This document shows positions 8,388-17,019 of a stretch of 40,713 nucleotides of DNA, in pieces. Source of the stretch: Ichthyobacteriaceae bacterium. Lineage in GTDB: Bacteria; Bacteroidota; Bacteroidia; Flavobacteriales; JADGDT01. The stretch spans positions 1-40,713 of the forward strand of contig JADGDT010000016.1 of the NCBI GenBank assembly GCA_016744755.1, given 5' to 3'. The translations under genes were made by a program, and so were the position numbers. Position 1 is the stretch's first letter. Every line of letters starts with the position of its first letter. Below the pieces are notes generated by a model. It searched no databases. It saw only the letters and a list, made by a program, of their open reading frames with translations, and was not told the origin of the DNA.

Positions 8388-11300
8388 TTAAAATTTAAGT
8401 TCAATTGAAAATGAGTAGCTTCTAAAGTTTGGGTAACCATAGTTGTCGAAAGTATAAGTAGGTCCTCCTGTGCTATAAGCCGCTTCAGGATCGTACCCAG
8501 AATAACCTGTAAAAGTTAAAAGGTTTCTACCCACAACTCCCATTCTTACATTCTGTATATAGTTTCCAACTTTACCTAACGACGATTTATCTAAGTTATA
8601 ATAAAAAGAAGCTTCTTTTAATCTTAGGTAAGTAGCATCTTCAACCCAAAAACCATTTACAGCTTGTGCATCGTATAACGATTGATAGTAAGCAACTGTT
8701 TTCTTATCTTCTGGTTTTACATGCATCTGATCCATCATTTCATGACGATTATCTCTAACTAAATACTGCCCTGTTCCGTTATACATATCTCCTCCTTGTT
8801 TCCATTGCCATAACATGTATAGTGAGAAATTTTTGTAACTAACAGTTGTGTTTAATCCTAATCTGAAATCAGGGTTAATATCACCTATCTTAACTTCTTT
8901 CTCTGCTCCATTTTCGTCTAACAATGTTATAGCTCTTTCGTTTGCTGTACCAACATCAGCTTTCTTAACTACAACACCATCTCTGTTAACTACGTAATCG
9001 TCAATACTTCCACCTGTTGGAAGTTGAGCTTCCATTTGGTCTAAAGTTCTAACAAAATCTACTCCATACATTCCTCCAAAAACTTCACCTTCGGCAATTT
9101 TAAATGCCTTACGAGGTCCAGAACGGTATGCTGGCACATCTAGTTTAGTTATCTCTGATCGTGTTTTATCAAATGTAATTGTCATATCCCAATTCCAATC
9201 TTGTGTTTTTACAAGACTAGCATTAAACATAGCTTCAAAAGTATTTGTTTTTAATTCAGCTGCATTCTGCCATTGGTTTCTGAAACCACCATAAGCTGAC
9301 ATTAATGGTGCGTTAATGAACTGATCGGTACCATTTGTTAATGAATAAGTTAACTCAGCACTAAATCTGTCTAAGAAAGAAATATCTAATCCTATTTCAA
9401 GTTCTGACGATTTTGCAGGTTTTAAATCTTTGTTTCCTAAGTTTTGTGTAGAGTAAATACCGTTATTGATAGTCATTGTTTCGTACTGATAATGGAACAG
9501 TGGACGTTGTCCTGCTGTACCATAAGCTCCACGAATTTTCATCTCGTTAACACCTGGTATTTCAAAATCTTTAGTTATACGATAAGCTCCAGATAGTCTG
9601 TAGTAATTTTGCCATCTTTCGTTTTCTCCAAATAATGAAGAACCATCTCTACGATATAATGCATCAAAAATATATCTGTCTTTGTAAACAAAAGATGCAA
9701 TAGCAAAGTAGTTTTCTGCTTTAATATCTTCTAATTTATCATAAGACTGTGAATCATTTTGTATAGAATAGTTTAGTGAAGGATAATTAGACAATTGTAA
9801 TCTACCTGTCTCGGCTACCATATACTCAAAGTGATTATCTTCATACAGGTAACTAAGTTTTCCATTGAAATCTAATTCCCCCCAAGTTTTAGAGAAGTTT
9901 AATGTAGCTCTAAGGTTTTGGTTAAAAATCTTAGACATTTTTTTACTATATGAACCTTCTGATTTAATTATTCCAACTGGGTCAGTACCCTCATATTTCA
10001 TACCATCGTATGACCCTTTTGGGGTGTAAAGAACATTAGTGTAATCTTGCGATTCTACAGCGTAACTCCCTTTAAAACTCAACCAATCTGTAAATCTCCA
10101 CTGAAGATCATATGCTCCCAAAAAACGTGTTTTTGTAGAACTAGCTTCTTTTACAGCTAAATCGTATAAAGGATTATTTATTTGTGTTGACCAGTGATTA
10201 GGATAATAATCATATGGTTGTCCATTATCGTTTTTAGCAAACAAATCAACATCTGGTTCCATAAACAATACATTAGAAAATGCACTTGTACCTCCAGGTA
10301 TTTTATCGTTTGATGTAGTAATGTAATTATTACTAGCTGATATTTTTACATTTTCAGAAATAGCGTGATCTACGTTTACTCTAAAACTTTGTCTTTTATA
10401 ACCTCCTGTTTCTACAACAATACCTTGATCTGCATTATTCTCGAACGAAATAAATAAGTTTGTGTGATCTACTCTATGACCAACACCTATGTAGTTAGTA
10501 TAAGATAAACCATTTGTAAACATGTCAGCCTGTAGATCATTATTAACTCTATACGGTAAGTCCATGTAATCATCTGCTTTTGGTTTTCTACTACCAACAA
10601 TAGCAGGGTCCCATCCTCCAACATAACCATCAGGGTAATTTACATATTTAAATTTAGTATAAGTTTCGGCATCTAGCCAAGTTGGATCTAACTCAAAGTT
10701 ATGAGATTGGGATAAATCTAGATATTTAGCTACTTGCTGCATTCCTATCTCATTTCTTAGAGTCACTGTAGTTTGACCATCATTTAAAGATGCACCACGT
10801 TTTGTAATAATTACAACAACACCATTTGCAGCTCTTGAACCGTATAAAGCAGACGCTGCTGCTCCTTTCACAACTTCCATTGACTCAACATCATCAACAT
10901 TAATATCAGAAAGAGAGCCTTGCATAATTACACCATCTACTAATATCATAGGGTTTGACCCTCCTACTAAACTTGTAGCTCCTCTTAACTGAATAGAAGA
11001 TCCAGATCCAGGCGAACCATTTGAAGAAGTAACAGTAACACCCGCAACTTTACCTTGCAACGAAGATGAAACAGATGATTGTGGTACTTGGTTAAGTGCA
11101 TCTGCCTTTACTTTAGTAACAGATACAGACATTTTCTTTTTTGATGTTCCTGATGCAACACCCGAAACAATAATCTCGTCTAGTACACTAGAAGAGGGTT
11201 GTAAGTTTACATCGTATGTATTACTTGCACCAACAACAATCTCATAATCAGTATATCCCATGAATGAGATAACGATAACATCACTTTCTTCTGCTTCTAT

Positions 11301-11789
11301 TGAGTAATTACCATCAAAATCAGTTGAAGTTCCAGTTGTTGTTCCTTTAACTACAACACTAGCACCTGGCAAAGTATCGCCATTCTCGTCTTTTACAACA
11401 CCTGTTACTGTTTTTGTTTTTTGTTGATATGAATTTGGATTCTTACGTATCATTACGTCTTTATCCTTAATTGTAAATTCTAAATTTGAATTTGTAAATG
11501 CAGTTTTTAATACTACATCAACAGTTTTATTTACTAGATTTAAATCTACTTTGTTATCTAATTCATTTAAACTACTACTATAGAAAAAATCAAAATCAGT
11601 TTGATTTTCTATTAATTTAAATAACTCTTTAATGGTTAGTTCTTGCTGCACAGTTATAGCTTGCTGCTGTACGTAGCTACCAATAACTATATTATCGGCA
11701 TGTAGCGAATTACCCGAAAACACACCTAACACCATAAATGCTAAAAATGTTGCTCTCCATGCAATCCTCTTGGTTAAACTTCTGTTCAT
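8388..11789 (-). CDS. SusC/RagA-family TonB-dependent transporter with STN domain
   Basis: 1133 residues. The signal region (about 1-31) is followed by an STN (secretin/TonB N-terminal) domain at about 50-116, a carboxypeptidase-regulatory-like beta-sandwich at about 127-205 (GVVKDENGDTLPGASV), the SusC plug at about 215-330 (SLQGKVAGV, IQLRGATSL, ILVDGVI, MEVVKGAAASALYGSRAANG) and a 22-strand-type barrel ending in aromatic SIELKF. The STN domain is the part of TonB-dependent transducers that contacts a FecR anti-sigma factor. fecR lies 44 bases upstream, so this SusC probably both imports substrate and signals its presence. Length is normal for SusC proteins with an STN domain. Confidence 0.95.
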   Translation of the reverse strand: MNRSLTKRIAWRATFLAFMVLGVFSGNSLHADNIVIGSYVQQQAITVQQELTIKELFKLIENQTDFDFFYSSSLNELDNKVDLNLVNKTVDVVLKTAFTNSNLEFTIKDKDVMIRKNPNSYQQKTKTVTGVVKDENGDTLPGASVVVKGTTTGTSTDFDGNYSIEAEESDVIVISFMGYTDYEIVVGASNTYDVNLQPSSSVLDEIIVSGVASGTSKKKMSVSVTKVKADALNQVPQSSVSSSLQGKVAGVTVTSSNGSPGSGSSIQLRGATSLVGGSNPMILVDGVIMQGSLSDINVDDVESMEVVKGAAASALYGSRAANGVVVIITKRGASLNDGQTTVTLRNEIGMQQVAKYLDLSQSHNFELDPTWLDAETYTKFKYVNYPDGYVGGWDPAIVGSRKPKADDYMDLPYRVNNDLQADMFTNGLSYTNYIGVGHRVDHTNLFISFENNADQGIVVETGGYKRQSFRVNVDHAISENVKISASNNYITTSNDKIPGGTSAFSNVLFMEPDVDLFAKNDNGQPYDYYPNHWSTQINNPLYDLAVKEASSTKTRFLGAYDLQWRFTDWLSFKGSYAVESQDYTNVLYTPKGSYDGMKYEGTDPVGIIKSEGSYSKKMSKIFNQNLRATLNFSKTWGELDFNGKLSYLYEDNHFEYMVAETGRLQLSNYPSLNYSIQNDSQSYDKLEDIKAENYFAIASFVYKDRYIFDALYRRDGSSLFGENERWQNYYRLSGAYRITKDFEIPGVNEMKIRGAYGTAGQRPLFHYQYETMTINNGIYSTQNLGNKDLKPAKSSELEIGLDISFLDRFSAELTYSLTNGTDQFINAPLMSAYGGFRNQWQNAAELKTNTFEAMFNASLVKTQDWNWDMTITFDKTRSEITKLDVPAYRSGPRKAFKIAEGEVFGGMYGVDFVRTLDQMEAQLPTGGSIDDYVVNRDGVVVKKADVGTANERAITLLDENGAEKEVKIGDINPDFRLGLNTTVSYKNFSLYMLWQWKQGGDMYNGTGQYLVRDNRHEMMDQMHVKPEDKKTVAYYQSLYDAQAVNGFWVEDATYLRLKEASFYYNLDKSSLGKVGNYIQNVRMGVVGRNLLTFTGYSGYDPEAAYSTGGPTYTFDNYGYPNFRSYSFSIELKF

Positions 11790-11833
11790 ATTAATTATAT
11801 TTAGTTTGGTAATAGTTTCAAGCTTTTGCTTGA

Positions 11834-13042
11834 TTAATCTTTATACAGTTTAATTGTATCTTTTCCTATTTTGTAATCTACACCCTCGGTGTATTTAAGC
11901 ATCTGCAATACATGCAGTAGCTTTTTTTCTTTTGTAAGTGTACCGTTGAATTTTATATCTTTTAGTTCGTCTCCTACAATAAATTCTATATCGTACCAAC
12001 GACTAAGTTTACTAGCCAACACATCTAAAGTTTCGTTTCTGAAAACTGTTCTACCCGAAGTCCACGCTACAACTTCCTGAACATCAACATCAACAACTTC
12101 AATTTTGTAATCGTCAACCAATATTCTTGCTTGCTCACTTGGTTCTATAAGTTTTTTATCTCCCTTTGCTGTTGTTACTTGTATAGATCCTTCTACCAGT
12201 GTTGTTGAATAGTAATAAGGTGATGCATAAGTAGAAACATTAAATTCGGTTCCTAATACCTGAATATCCATGCGTTGTGTGTGAACAACAAAAGGGCGAG
12301 TTTTATCTTTAGCTACATCAAAATACGCTTCTCCATCAAGAGAAACTTTTCTGATTTTCGAATTAGAAATTCCAAATGCCAATTGACTTGCAGAGTTCAT
12401 TTCTATATTTGTTCCGTCTTCTAGTTCTACTTGATACTGATTTTTACGTGGAACTAAAACAGTGTATTTATCTTTTAAATTTACTTCAAAATCATCTGCT
12501 TTATTAATCTTAAGTGCTGTTTCACTTACAGAAACAAATAATCCATTATCTGTTATCCATTTTTTTTGTTGATTATTTGGTAACGAATAATATTTACCAT
12601 CGGCAGTTCTTATTTGTACCTCTGATGGATTGTATTCTGTAACTAATAAATGATTGGCAAAAAGATCTTGTGGTTGTTGATTGAAATAAAAGTACCCTAG
12701 TGACGAAATAGCAATAGGTAACAAGATTGCAGCAGCATATCTCATTATTCTACTGATTGATATTACTTTTGTAGCTTGCTTTTTTGAAGTAAATTTTTCT
12801 AATAATTTTATGTACGAACTATCAATAAACTCTTCAGATTTAATTTCTATATGTCCTTCAATATCAATAGACAAAAGCCTATCAAGTATTTTGATAGATG
12901 CTTCGTAAATCTTCTTGTCAACAGAACTTGCTTCATCGATAGTTTTATTCCAATCCTGAAATGAAGATGTTTTTCCACTTACATTCCATTGGATGAAATC
13001 ATCGTTTTGAAGTAGTTTGTCAATTGTTAGTTTTGTTTGCAT
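11834..13042 (-). CDS. FecR-family anti-sigma factor
   Basis: 402 residues. A cytoplasmic N-terminal region (about 1-105) should bind the sigma factor. One transmembrane helix lies at about 108-126 (AAAILLPIAISSLGYFYF). The periplasmic FecR domain (about 140-290) carries LEDGTNIEMNSASQLAF, VSLDGEAYFDVAKDKTRPF and VLGTEFNVSTY. A C-terminal DUF4974 domain (about 320-402, LASKLSRWYDIEFIV) should contact the STN domain of the transporter. It lies between the sigma gene and susC. The 564-base gap to the sigma gene is unusually long for such a pair and contains tandem repeats. Confidence 0.95.
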   Translation of the reverse strand: MQTKLTIDKLLQNDDFIQWNVSGKTSSFQDWNKTIDEASSVDKKIYEASIKILDRLLSIDIEGHIEIKSEEFIDSSYIKLLEKFTSKKQATKVISISRIMRYAAAILLPIAISSLGYFYFNQQPQDLFANHLLVTEYNPSEVQIRTADGKYYSLPNNQQKKWITDNGLFVSVSETALKINKADDFEVNLKDKYTVLVPRKNQYQVELEDGTNIEMNSASQLAFGISNSKIRKVSLDGEAYFDVAKDKTRPFVVHTQRMDIQVLGTEFNVSTYASPYYYSTTLVEGSIQVTTAKGDKKLIEPSEQARILVDDYKIEVVDVDVQEVVAWTSGRTVFRNETLDVLASKLSRWYDIEFIVGDELKDIKFNGTLTKEKKLLHVLQMLKYTEGVDYKIGKDTIKLYKD

Positions 13043-13289
13043 GAGTTTTTTGCTATTTCGTCCTTATACACATAAGATGGAAAAAGAGAAAAATGTACTA
13101 TGTAGTAAATGTTAAAATTATGTTAAAAACAGATGTGTTGTTGATTATTTTTAGTGTTAAAACAACGAAGTAGAAGTCAATTGTTTGATATGAAACCTAT
13201 TACAATAGCCTAGATGACTAATGTAGTTTGTTAAAAAACTGGTTCTCCACGAAAGTTGTGGAAGAATATATTGAGCGGAGCTTTTGCTA

Positions 13290-13353
13290 AGTCGAAATAT
13301 CTACTAGGAGAGCTAAATACTATGTTATCACTGTTGCTATAGATATTTCGACT
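13290..13353. repeat. Inverted repeat, REP-like
   Basis: Perfect 14-bp arms agtcgaaatatcta (13290-13303) and its complement (13340-13353), 36 bases apart. A GAGCGGAG segment lies just before the left arm. Sequences of the GAGCG..AGTCGAAAT type occur as dispersed intergenic elements in many Bacteroidota genomes, from memory; copy number in this genome cannot be checked here. Confidence 0.65.
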
Positions 13354-13380
13354 ACATTCCCTTAGTTTCCATTAGGCTAT

Positions 13381-13435
13381 GGTTCGGCTATGGTTCGGCT
13401 ATGGTTCGGCTATGGTTCGGCTATGGTTCGGCTAC
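13381..13435. repeat. 11-bp tandem repeat, five units
   Basis: Four exact copies of ggttcggctat followed by one copy ending in c. A partial unit (ggctat) precedes it. The unit length is not a multiple of three and no gene covers the array. Confidence 0.95.
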
Positions 13436-13487
13436 GCTCACCAACCACGCTCACCAACCACGCTCACCAACCACGCTCACCGGCTAC
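13436..13487. repeat. 13-bp tandem repeat, four units
   Basis: Three exact copies of gctcaccaaccac followed by gctcaccggctac, whose end matches the last unit of the adjoining 11-bp array. The two arrays abut directly and probably arose by slippage on a shared GGCTACGCTCA core. Confidence 0.93.
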
Positions 13488-13606
13488 GCTCAATATTGAC
13501 GGATATTCTAAATTATAAAATCCACACAAATAAGTGTAGAGCCAAAAAACTAATGCTTTTTTTAACAAATTATTTATTATTTCCTAAATACTGCTTAATG
13601 ATGAGA

Positions 13607-14191
13607 TTATTTCTGTGGTTTTGAATTTTCAATTTCAAATAATATAAATAGAAGCTGAAGAACATCATCGCCTAGTTTGCGCATTTTGGTAATTGCATTA
13701 GCAAGGATATTACGAACGGTCTGATATTCGATATCTAGTAGCCCTGATATTTCGGTGCTTCTAAATCCGTGAAAATACTTAAGGTAGACCAATTCGCGTT
13801 CCCTCGGGCTTAACTTGTCTATCAACTCTGTAAGTTGCTTGTAAACATTTTCGTTAAGTCCTTTCTTTTTAAAATCGAATTCAGAATCTGCGATTAATGG
13901 AAATTCTTCTATTTTTGAACGTTTACTGTTTAGTATTTGGTTTCTCAAAGATTTTACTAAGTAAGCCCTCACGCTTTTAACTACAGGTAATTTCTCTCTA
14001 GAGTTAAGAATATTAAGAAACATATTTTGTAAACAGTCTTCGGCAGAAGGTTTATCAGAATGAAATCTCATGGCATATGAAAACAAAAGCTGGTAGTTCT
14101 CACGATAAATCTCGTGAAAAGCACTCATGTCATTTTCTAGAAACTTAAGCCAATTAATTTCTTGACTATTTTCATTCACTTTTGCCATCAA
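13607..14191 (-). CDS. ECF RNA polymerase sigma factor (FecI-type)
   Basis: 194 residues. Sigma region 2 lies at about 25-95 (FHEIYRENYQLLFSYAMRF, AEDCLQNMFLNIL) and region 4 at about 130-180 (LSPRERELVYLKYFHGFRSTEIS, then a YQTVRNIL helix), joined by a short linker as in ECF factors. It should direct transcription of the downstream fecR-susCD-peptidase genes when FecR releases it. Two adjacent start codons (14191 and 14188) are possible. It lies 115 bases after topoisomerase III on the same strand, with its own candidate promoter. Confidence 0.94.
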   Translation of the reverse strand: MMAKVNENSQEINWLKFLENDMSAFHEIYRENYQLLFSYAMRFHSDKPSAEDCLQNMFLNILNSREKLPVVKSVRAYLVKSLRNQILNSKRSKIEEFPLIADSEFDFKKKGLNENVYKQLTELIDKLSPRERELVYLKYFHGFRSTEISGLLDIEYQTVRNILANAITKMRKLGDDVLQLLFILFEIENSKPQK

Positions 14192-14225
14192 TTAGAAATG
14201 GAATTTTTGAAATTATTATCGAATG

Positions 14226-14257
14226 CAAATCAATGTAAAAATACCTTAACCATCAAA
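14226..14257 (-). promoter_or_regulatory. Candidate promoter of the sigma factor gene
   Basis: On the minus strand a TTTG (14257-14254) is followed after 20 bases by TTGATTTG (14233-14226), seven of eight matches to the Bacteroidota -7 consensus TAnnTTTG. It lies about 35 bases before the start codon. Confidence 0.4.
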
Positions 14258-14306
14258 CAATAATTACATATTAAAATAAATACATATAAAATTTGCTTTT
14301 CACACT

Positions 14307-16565
14307 TTATGTAAGTCTCTGTAACAAAGCCTTATTTATTGTTAATTTTGATAACTCATTTGTTTTAGCAACATCAAATGGGACTATGAACTTGCATCCT
14401 TTATTGTAATTAGAACATCCGAAAGCGGTTTTTCCTTTTATAAATTCTTTGCTACCACATTCGGGGCAAATATTTTTATGATCTACTTTTTCTTCAAATT
14501 CTACATTAAATGTATCTGTTAATTTAAGGTATCCATTCTTTTTTACATCATTAAATTTAAACCCTTTTATCAATGTCGATTTCTTCTTTGTAACTAATCC
14601 TTTAATTTGATTTTCTGACAACTTCTTTTCTAAAAATACAAATGGAACAGTAAAATCACATCCCGATTTATATTCACTACATCCATAAGCATTCTTACCT
14701 TTAAGTAAATTTCCATTATCACATTTCGGACATTTAATACTTTCTTCTTTTTTCTCTTTCGGCATAGGTTTAGAATTGTCAAATTCAGCTATCCGTGGCG
14801 AAGTATCAGCTTTTACTTCATGTGTGATTTGAGAAACCATATCTATCATTTCTTTCTTAAACTCATCTACAGAGAACTCTCCTTTCTCTATCAGCTTCAA
14901 CTTGCGCTCCCATTGACCTGTAAGCTCTACCGATTTTAAAAGCTCATTTTTTATAGTCCCAATAAGTTGTACTCCTGTGGGTGTAGCTTCTAGTCTTTTT
15001 TTGTTTTTAAGTATATATTGTCTTCTAAACAAAGTTTCTATTACAGCTGCTCTTGTAGACGGACGTCCAATCCCATTCTCTTTCATTAAATCTCTTAGCT
15101 CCTCGTCGTCAACCTGTTTACCTGCAGTTTCCATAGCACGTAGCAAAGTTGCCTCAGAATAATACTTTGGTGGCGAAGTATGCTTTTCTTGAATAATTGG
15201 TTTGTGTTCCCCTTTTTCTCCCTCAACAAAATTCGGCATTACCTGTTTATCATCAACTGCCTTTTCTGGTTTGTCTTCTTTATATAATATCTTCCAGTTC
15301 TCTTCTAGAATCTGTTTACCTGTAGCTTTAAATTTGATGCTCTCAACTTCTCCTTTAACTTCTGTATTAGAAACAACAGCATCAGGATAAAATGCAGCGA
15401 TGAATCTACGAGAAATCATGTCGTACACCTTCCATTCATCGCCTCCTAAAGTATTTGCTACTACACCTGTTGGAATTATTGCGTGGTGATCTGTAATTTT
15501 TTTGTTATCGAAAATCCTTTTTGGTTTAATTATTTTTTTTTGTAATAGGGGTGCTGTGAAATTCTGATAATTCACTAAACCATTCATTATCTGACCTATT
15601 TTAGGATACATGTCTTCTGGCAAAAACTGAGTATCTACCCTAGGGTATGTCACTACTTTTTTCTCGTATAATGCTTGAACTGTCTTTAGAGTATGATCGG
15701 CCGATAAGCCAAATTTCTTGTTACATTCTACCTGCAATGAAGTTAAATCGAATAATTTTGGTGGAATTTCCTTTCCCTTCTTTATTTTGAAGGAAGTTAT
15801 TTCAAATTCACTAGAAATAATTTTAGTAGCAAATTCATCAGCCTTTTCCTTGGTTTTTATCTTCCCTTTTTCTGAACTGAAAAGTACATCTCTGTACATG
15901 GTTTTAAGCTCCCAATAGGTATTGGAAACAAAATTATCTATTTCGTGTTGCCTGTTTACAATCAATGATAAAGTAGGGGTTTGCACCCTTCCTATAGATA
16001 GTACATGTTTTGGGGGAGCAAATTTAAGAGTGAAAAGTCTTGTAGCATTTATACCCAACAACCAATCTCCTACAGCCCTCGAAGTTGCTGCGGCATATAA
16101 ATTATCATATTGTTTCTCAGGTTTCAAATTCGAAAAGCCTTCTTTTATTGCCTCTTCTGTTAGCGACGAAATCCACAAACGTTTAACGGGTTTTGTATTT
16201 TGTGCTTTCAGCAATACCCACCTTTGAATTAATTCTCCCTCAATTCCTGCATCACCACAGTTTATCACCTCATCGCACTCATAGGCATTAACCAATTTTT
16301 TTATAACATGAAATTGTTGTCTTACTCCATTATCGTCAATAACTGATATCCCAAAATTTGAAGGAACAATTGGTAGAGTATCTAATCGCCATTGTTTTAA
16401 ATAGCTTTCGTATTCGTGAGGTTGTTTAAGTGTACAAAAATGCCCAAAGGTCCAAGTTACTTGATAACCATTACCCTCGAGGTAACCTTGGCGTTGAGTA
16501 TTAGCACCGAGTATTTTGGCAATATCTCTAGCTACACTTGGCTTTTCTGCAACACATACTTTCAT
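14307..16565 (-). CDS. topB: DNA topoisomerase III (type IA)
   Basis: 752 residues. The TOPRIM domain starts MKVCVAEKPSVA (Glu7) and contains GDAGIEGELI at 104-113, where the usual DxDxEGE is DxGxEGE, a form I recall from other Bacteroidota topoisomerases III. The catalytic Tyr307 lies in TYPRVDTQ. The C-terminus carries two four-cysteine zinc ribbons at about 619-652 and 695-730 (CPKCDNGNL, GCSEYKSGC; CPECGSKEF, GCSNYNKGC). It relaxes and decatenates single-stranded DNA during replication and recombination. It appears to be a stand-alone gene between the uptake locus and the lipoprotein cluster. Confidence 0.96.
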   Translation of the reverse strand: MKVCVAEKPSVARDIAKILGANTQRQGYLEGNGYQVTWTFGHFCTLKQPHEYESYLKQWRLDTLPIVPSNFGISVIDDNGVRQQFHVIKKLVNAYECDEVINCGDAGIEGELIQRWVLLKAQNTKPVKRLWISSLTEEAIKEGFSNLKPEKQYDNLYAAATSRAVGDWLLGINATRLFTLKFAPPKHVLSIGRVQTPTLSLIVNRQHEIDNFVSNTYWELKTMYRDVLFSSEKGKIKTKEKADEFATKIISSEFEITSFKIKKGKEIPPKLFDLTSLQVECNKKFGLSADHTLKTVQALYEKKVVTYPRVDTQFLPEDMYPKIGQIMNGLVNYQNFTAPLLQKKIIKPKRIFDNKKITDHHAIIPTGVVANTLGGDEWKVYDMISRRFIAAFYPDAVVSNTEVKGEVESIKFKATGKQILEENWKILYKEDKPEKAVDDKQVMPNFVEGEKGEHKPIIQEKHTSPPKYYSEATLLRAMETAGKQVDDEELRDLMKENGIGRPSTRAAVIETLFRRQYILKNKKRLEATPTGVQLIGTIKNELLKSVELTGQWERKLKLIEKGEFSVDEFKKEMIDMVSQITHEVKADTSPRIAEFDNSKPMPKEKKEESIKCPKCDNGNLLKGKNAYGCSEYKSGCDFTVPFVFLEKKLSENQIKGLVTKKKSTLIKGFKFNDVKKNGYLKLTDTFNVEFEEKVDHKNICPECGSKEFIKGKTAFGCSNYNKGCKFIVPFDVAKTNELSKLTINKALLQRLT

Positions 16566-17019
16566 GTTTGTAATCTATATAATTTTATTGAATAACTGGG
16601 TTCTAAAGAGAATAACTAATGTAACAACTTTAGAAGAATAGTATTTGCAATTCTATGTAAAAAAATATGTTTATGCCAATTAATACAAATCTATTTATCA
16701 AAATTTTATTATAAATATTACATCTCACAAATTTTTTTATTTGAATTATAAAAATTAATAAGTGTAATAATCTTCTTCAATATTTTTAATATTGAAGCAA
16801 AAAAATCTAAAAATGAGAGGATTAAAATGTAGGACAAATAAGCAATTCTAATTATTAGACATATGAATTCCAAAATATAGAATAATGCAAAAATCATCCT
16901 AATAGATTGATTTAAAAAGAAATAACAAATAAATTATCATTTTGATGTATTGTATTACGAAAGAATATTCTTACATTTACAGTAATCAAAAATAATTAAT
17001 TCACAAATATTACTAAATT
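16566..17019. other. 454-base AT-rich intergenic region between divergent genes
   Basis: No gene is seen. It separates topB (minus) from the first lipoprotein (plus), so it should hold promoters for both. A candidate for the plus-strand gene is listed separately. Confidence 0.6.
16951..16980 (+). promoter_or_regulatory. Candidate promoter of the first lipoprotein gene
   Basis: TTG (16951-16953), a 19-base spacer and TACATTTA (16973-16980), seven of eight matches to TAnnTTTG, lie 40 bases before the start codon at 17020. Confidence 0.4.

Larger units (their letters stand above)
13043..13606. other. 564-base gene-free gap between sigma factor and fecR, rich in repeats
   Basis: No credible gene is seen. 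The stretch holds a 14-bp inverted repeat (13290-13353), an 11-bp tandem repeat (13381-13435) and a 13-bp tandem repeat (13436-13487). An 81-residue open frame on the plus strand exists only because the repeats keep it open. Confidence 0.7.

Noticed and set aside
13381-13487. Possible CRISPR array
   Set aside because: The units are 11 and 13 bases and abut without spacers, and no cas gene is present.
13379-13624. 81-residue plus-strand open frame
   Set aside because: It is kept open by the 11-bp and 13-bp tandem repeats, has no start context, and encodes repeated VRLWFGY-like residues without biological sense.
296-14191. Classical polysaccharide utilisation locus
   Set aside because: The regulatory and SusCD genes fit, but none of the downstream products looks like a carbohydrate-active enzyme; two are C10 peptidases. 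LamG modules alone do not show glycan use.
14307-16565. Inactive topoisomerase III because DxD in TOPRIM reads DxG
   Set aside because: The remaining acidic residues, Tyr307 and both zinc ribbons are intact, and I recall the same GDAG form in other Bacteroidota topoisomerases III.
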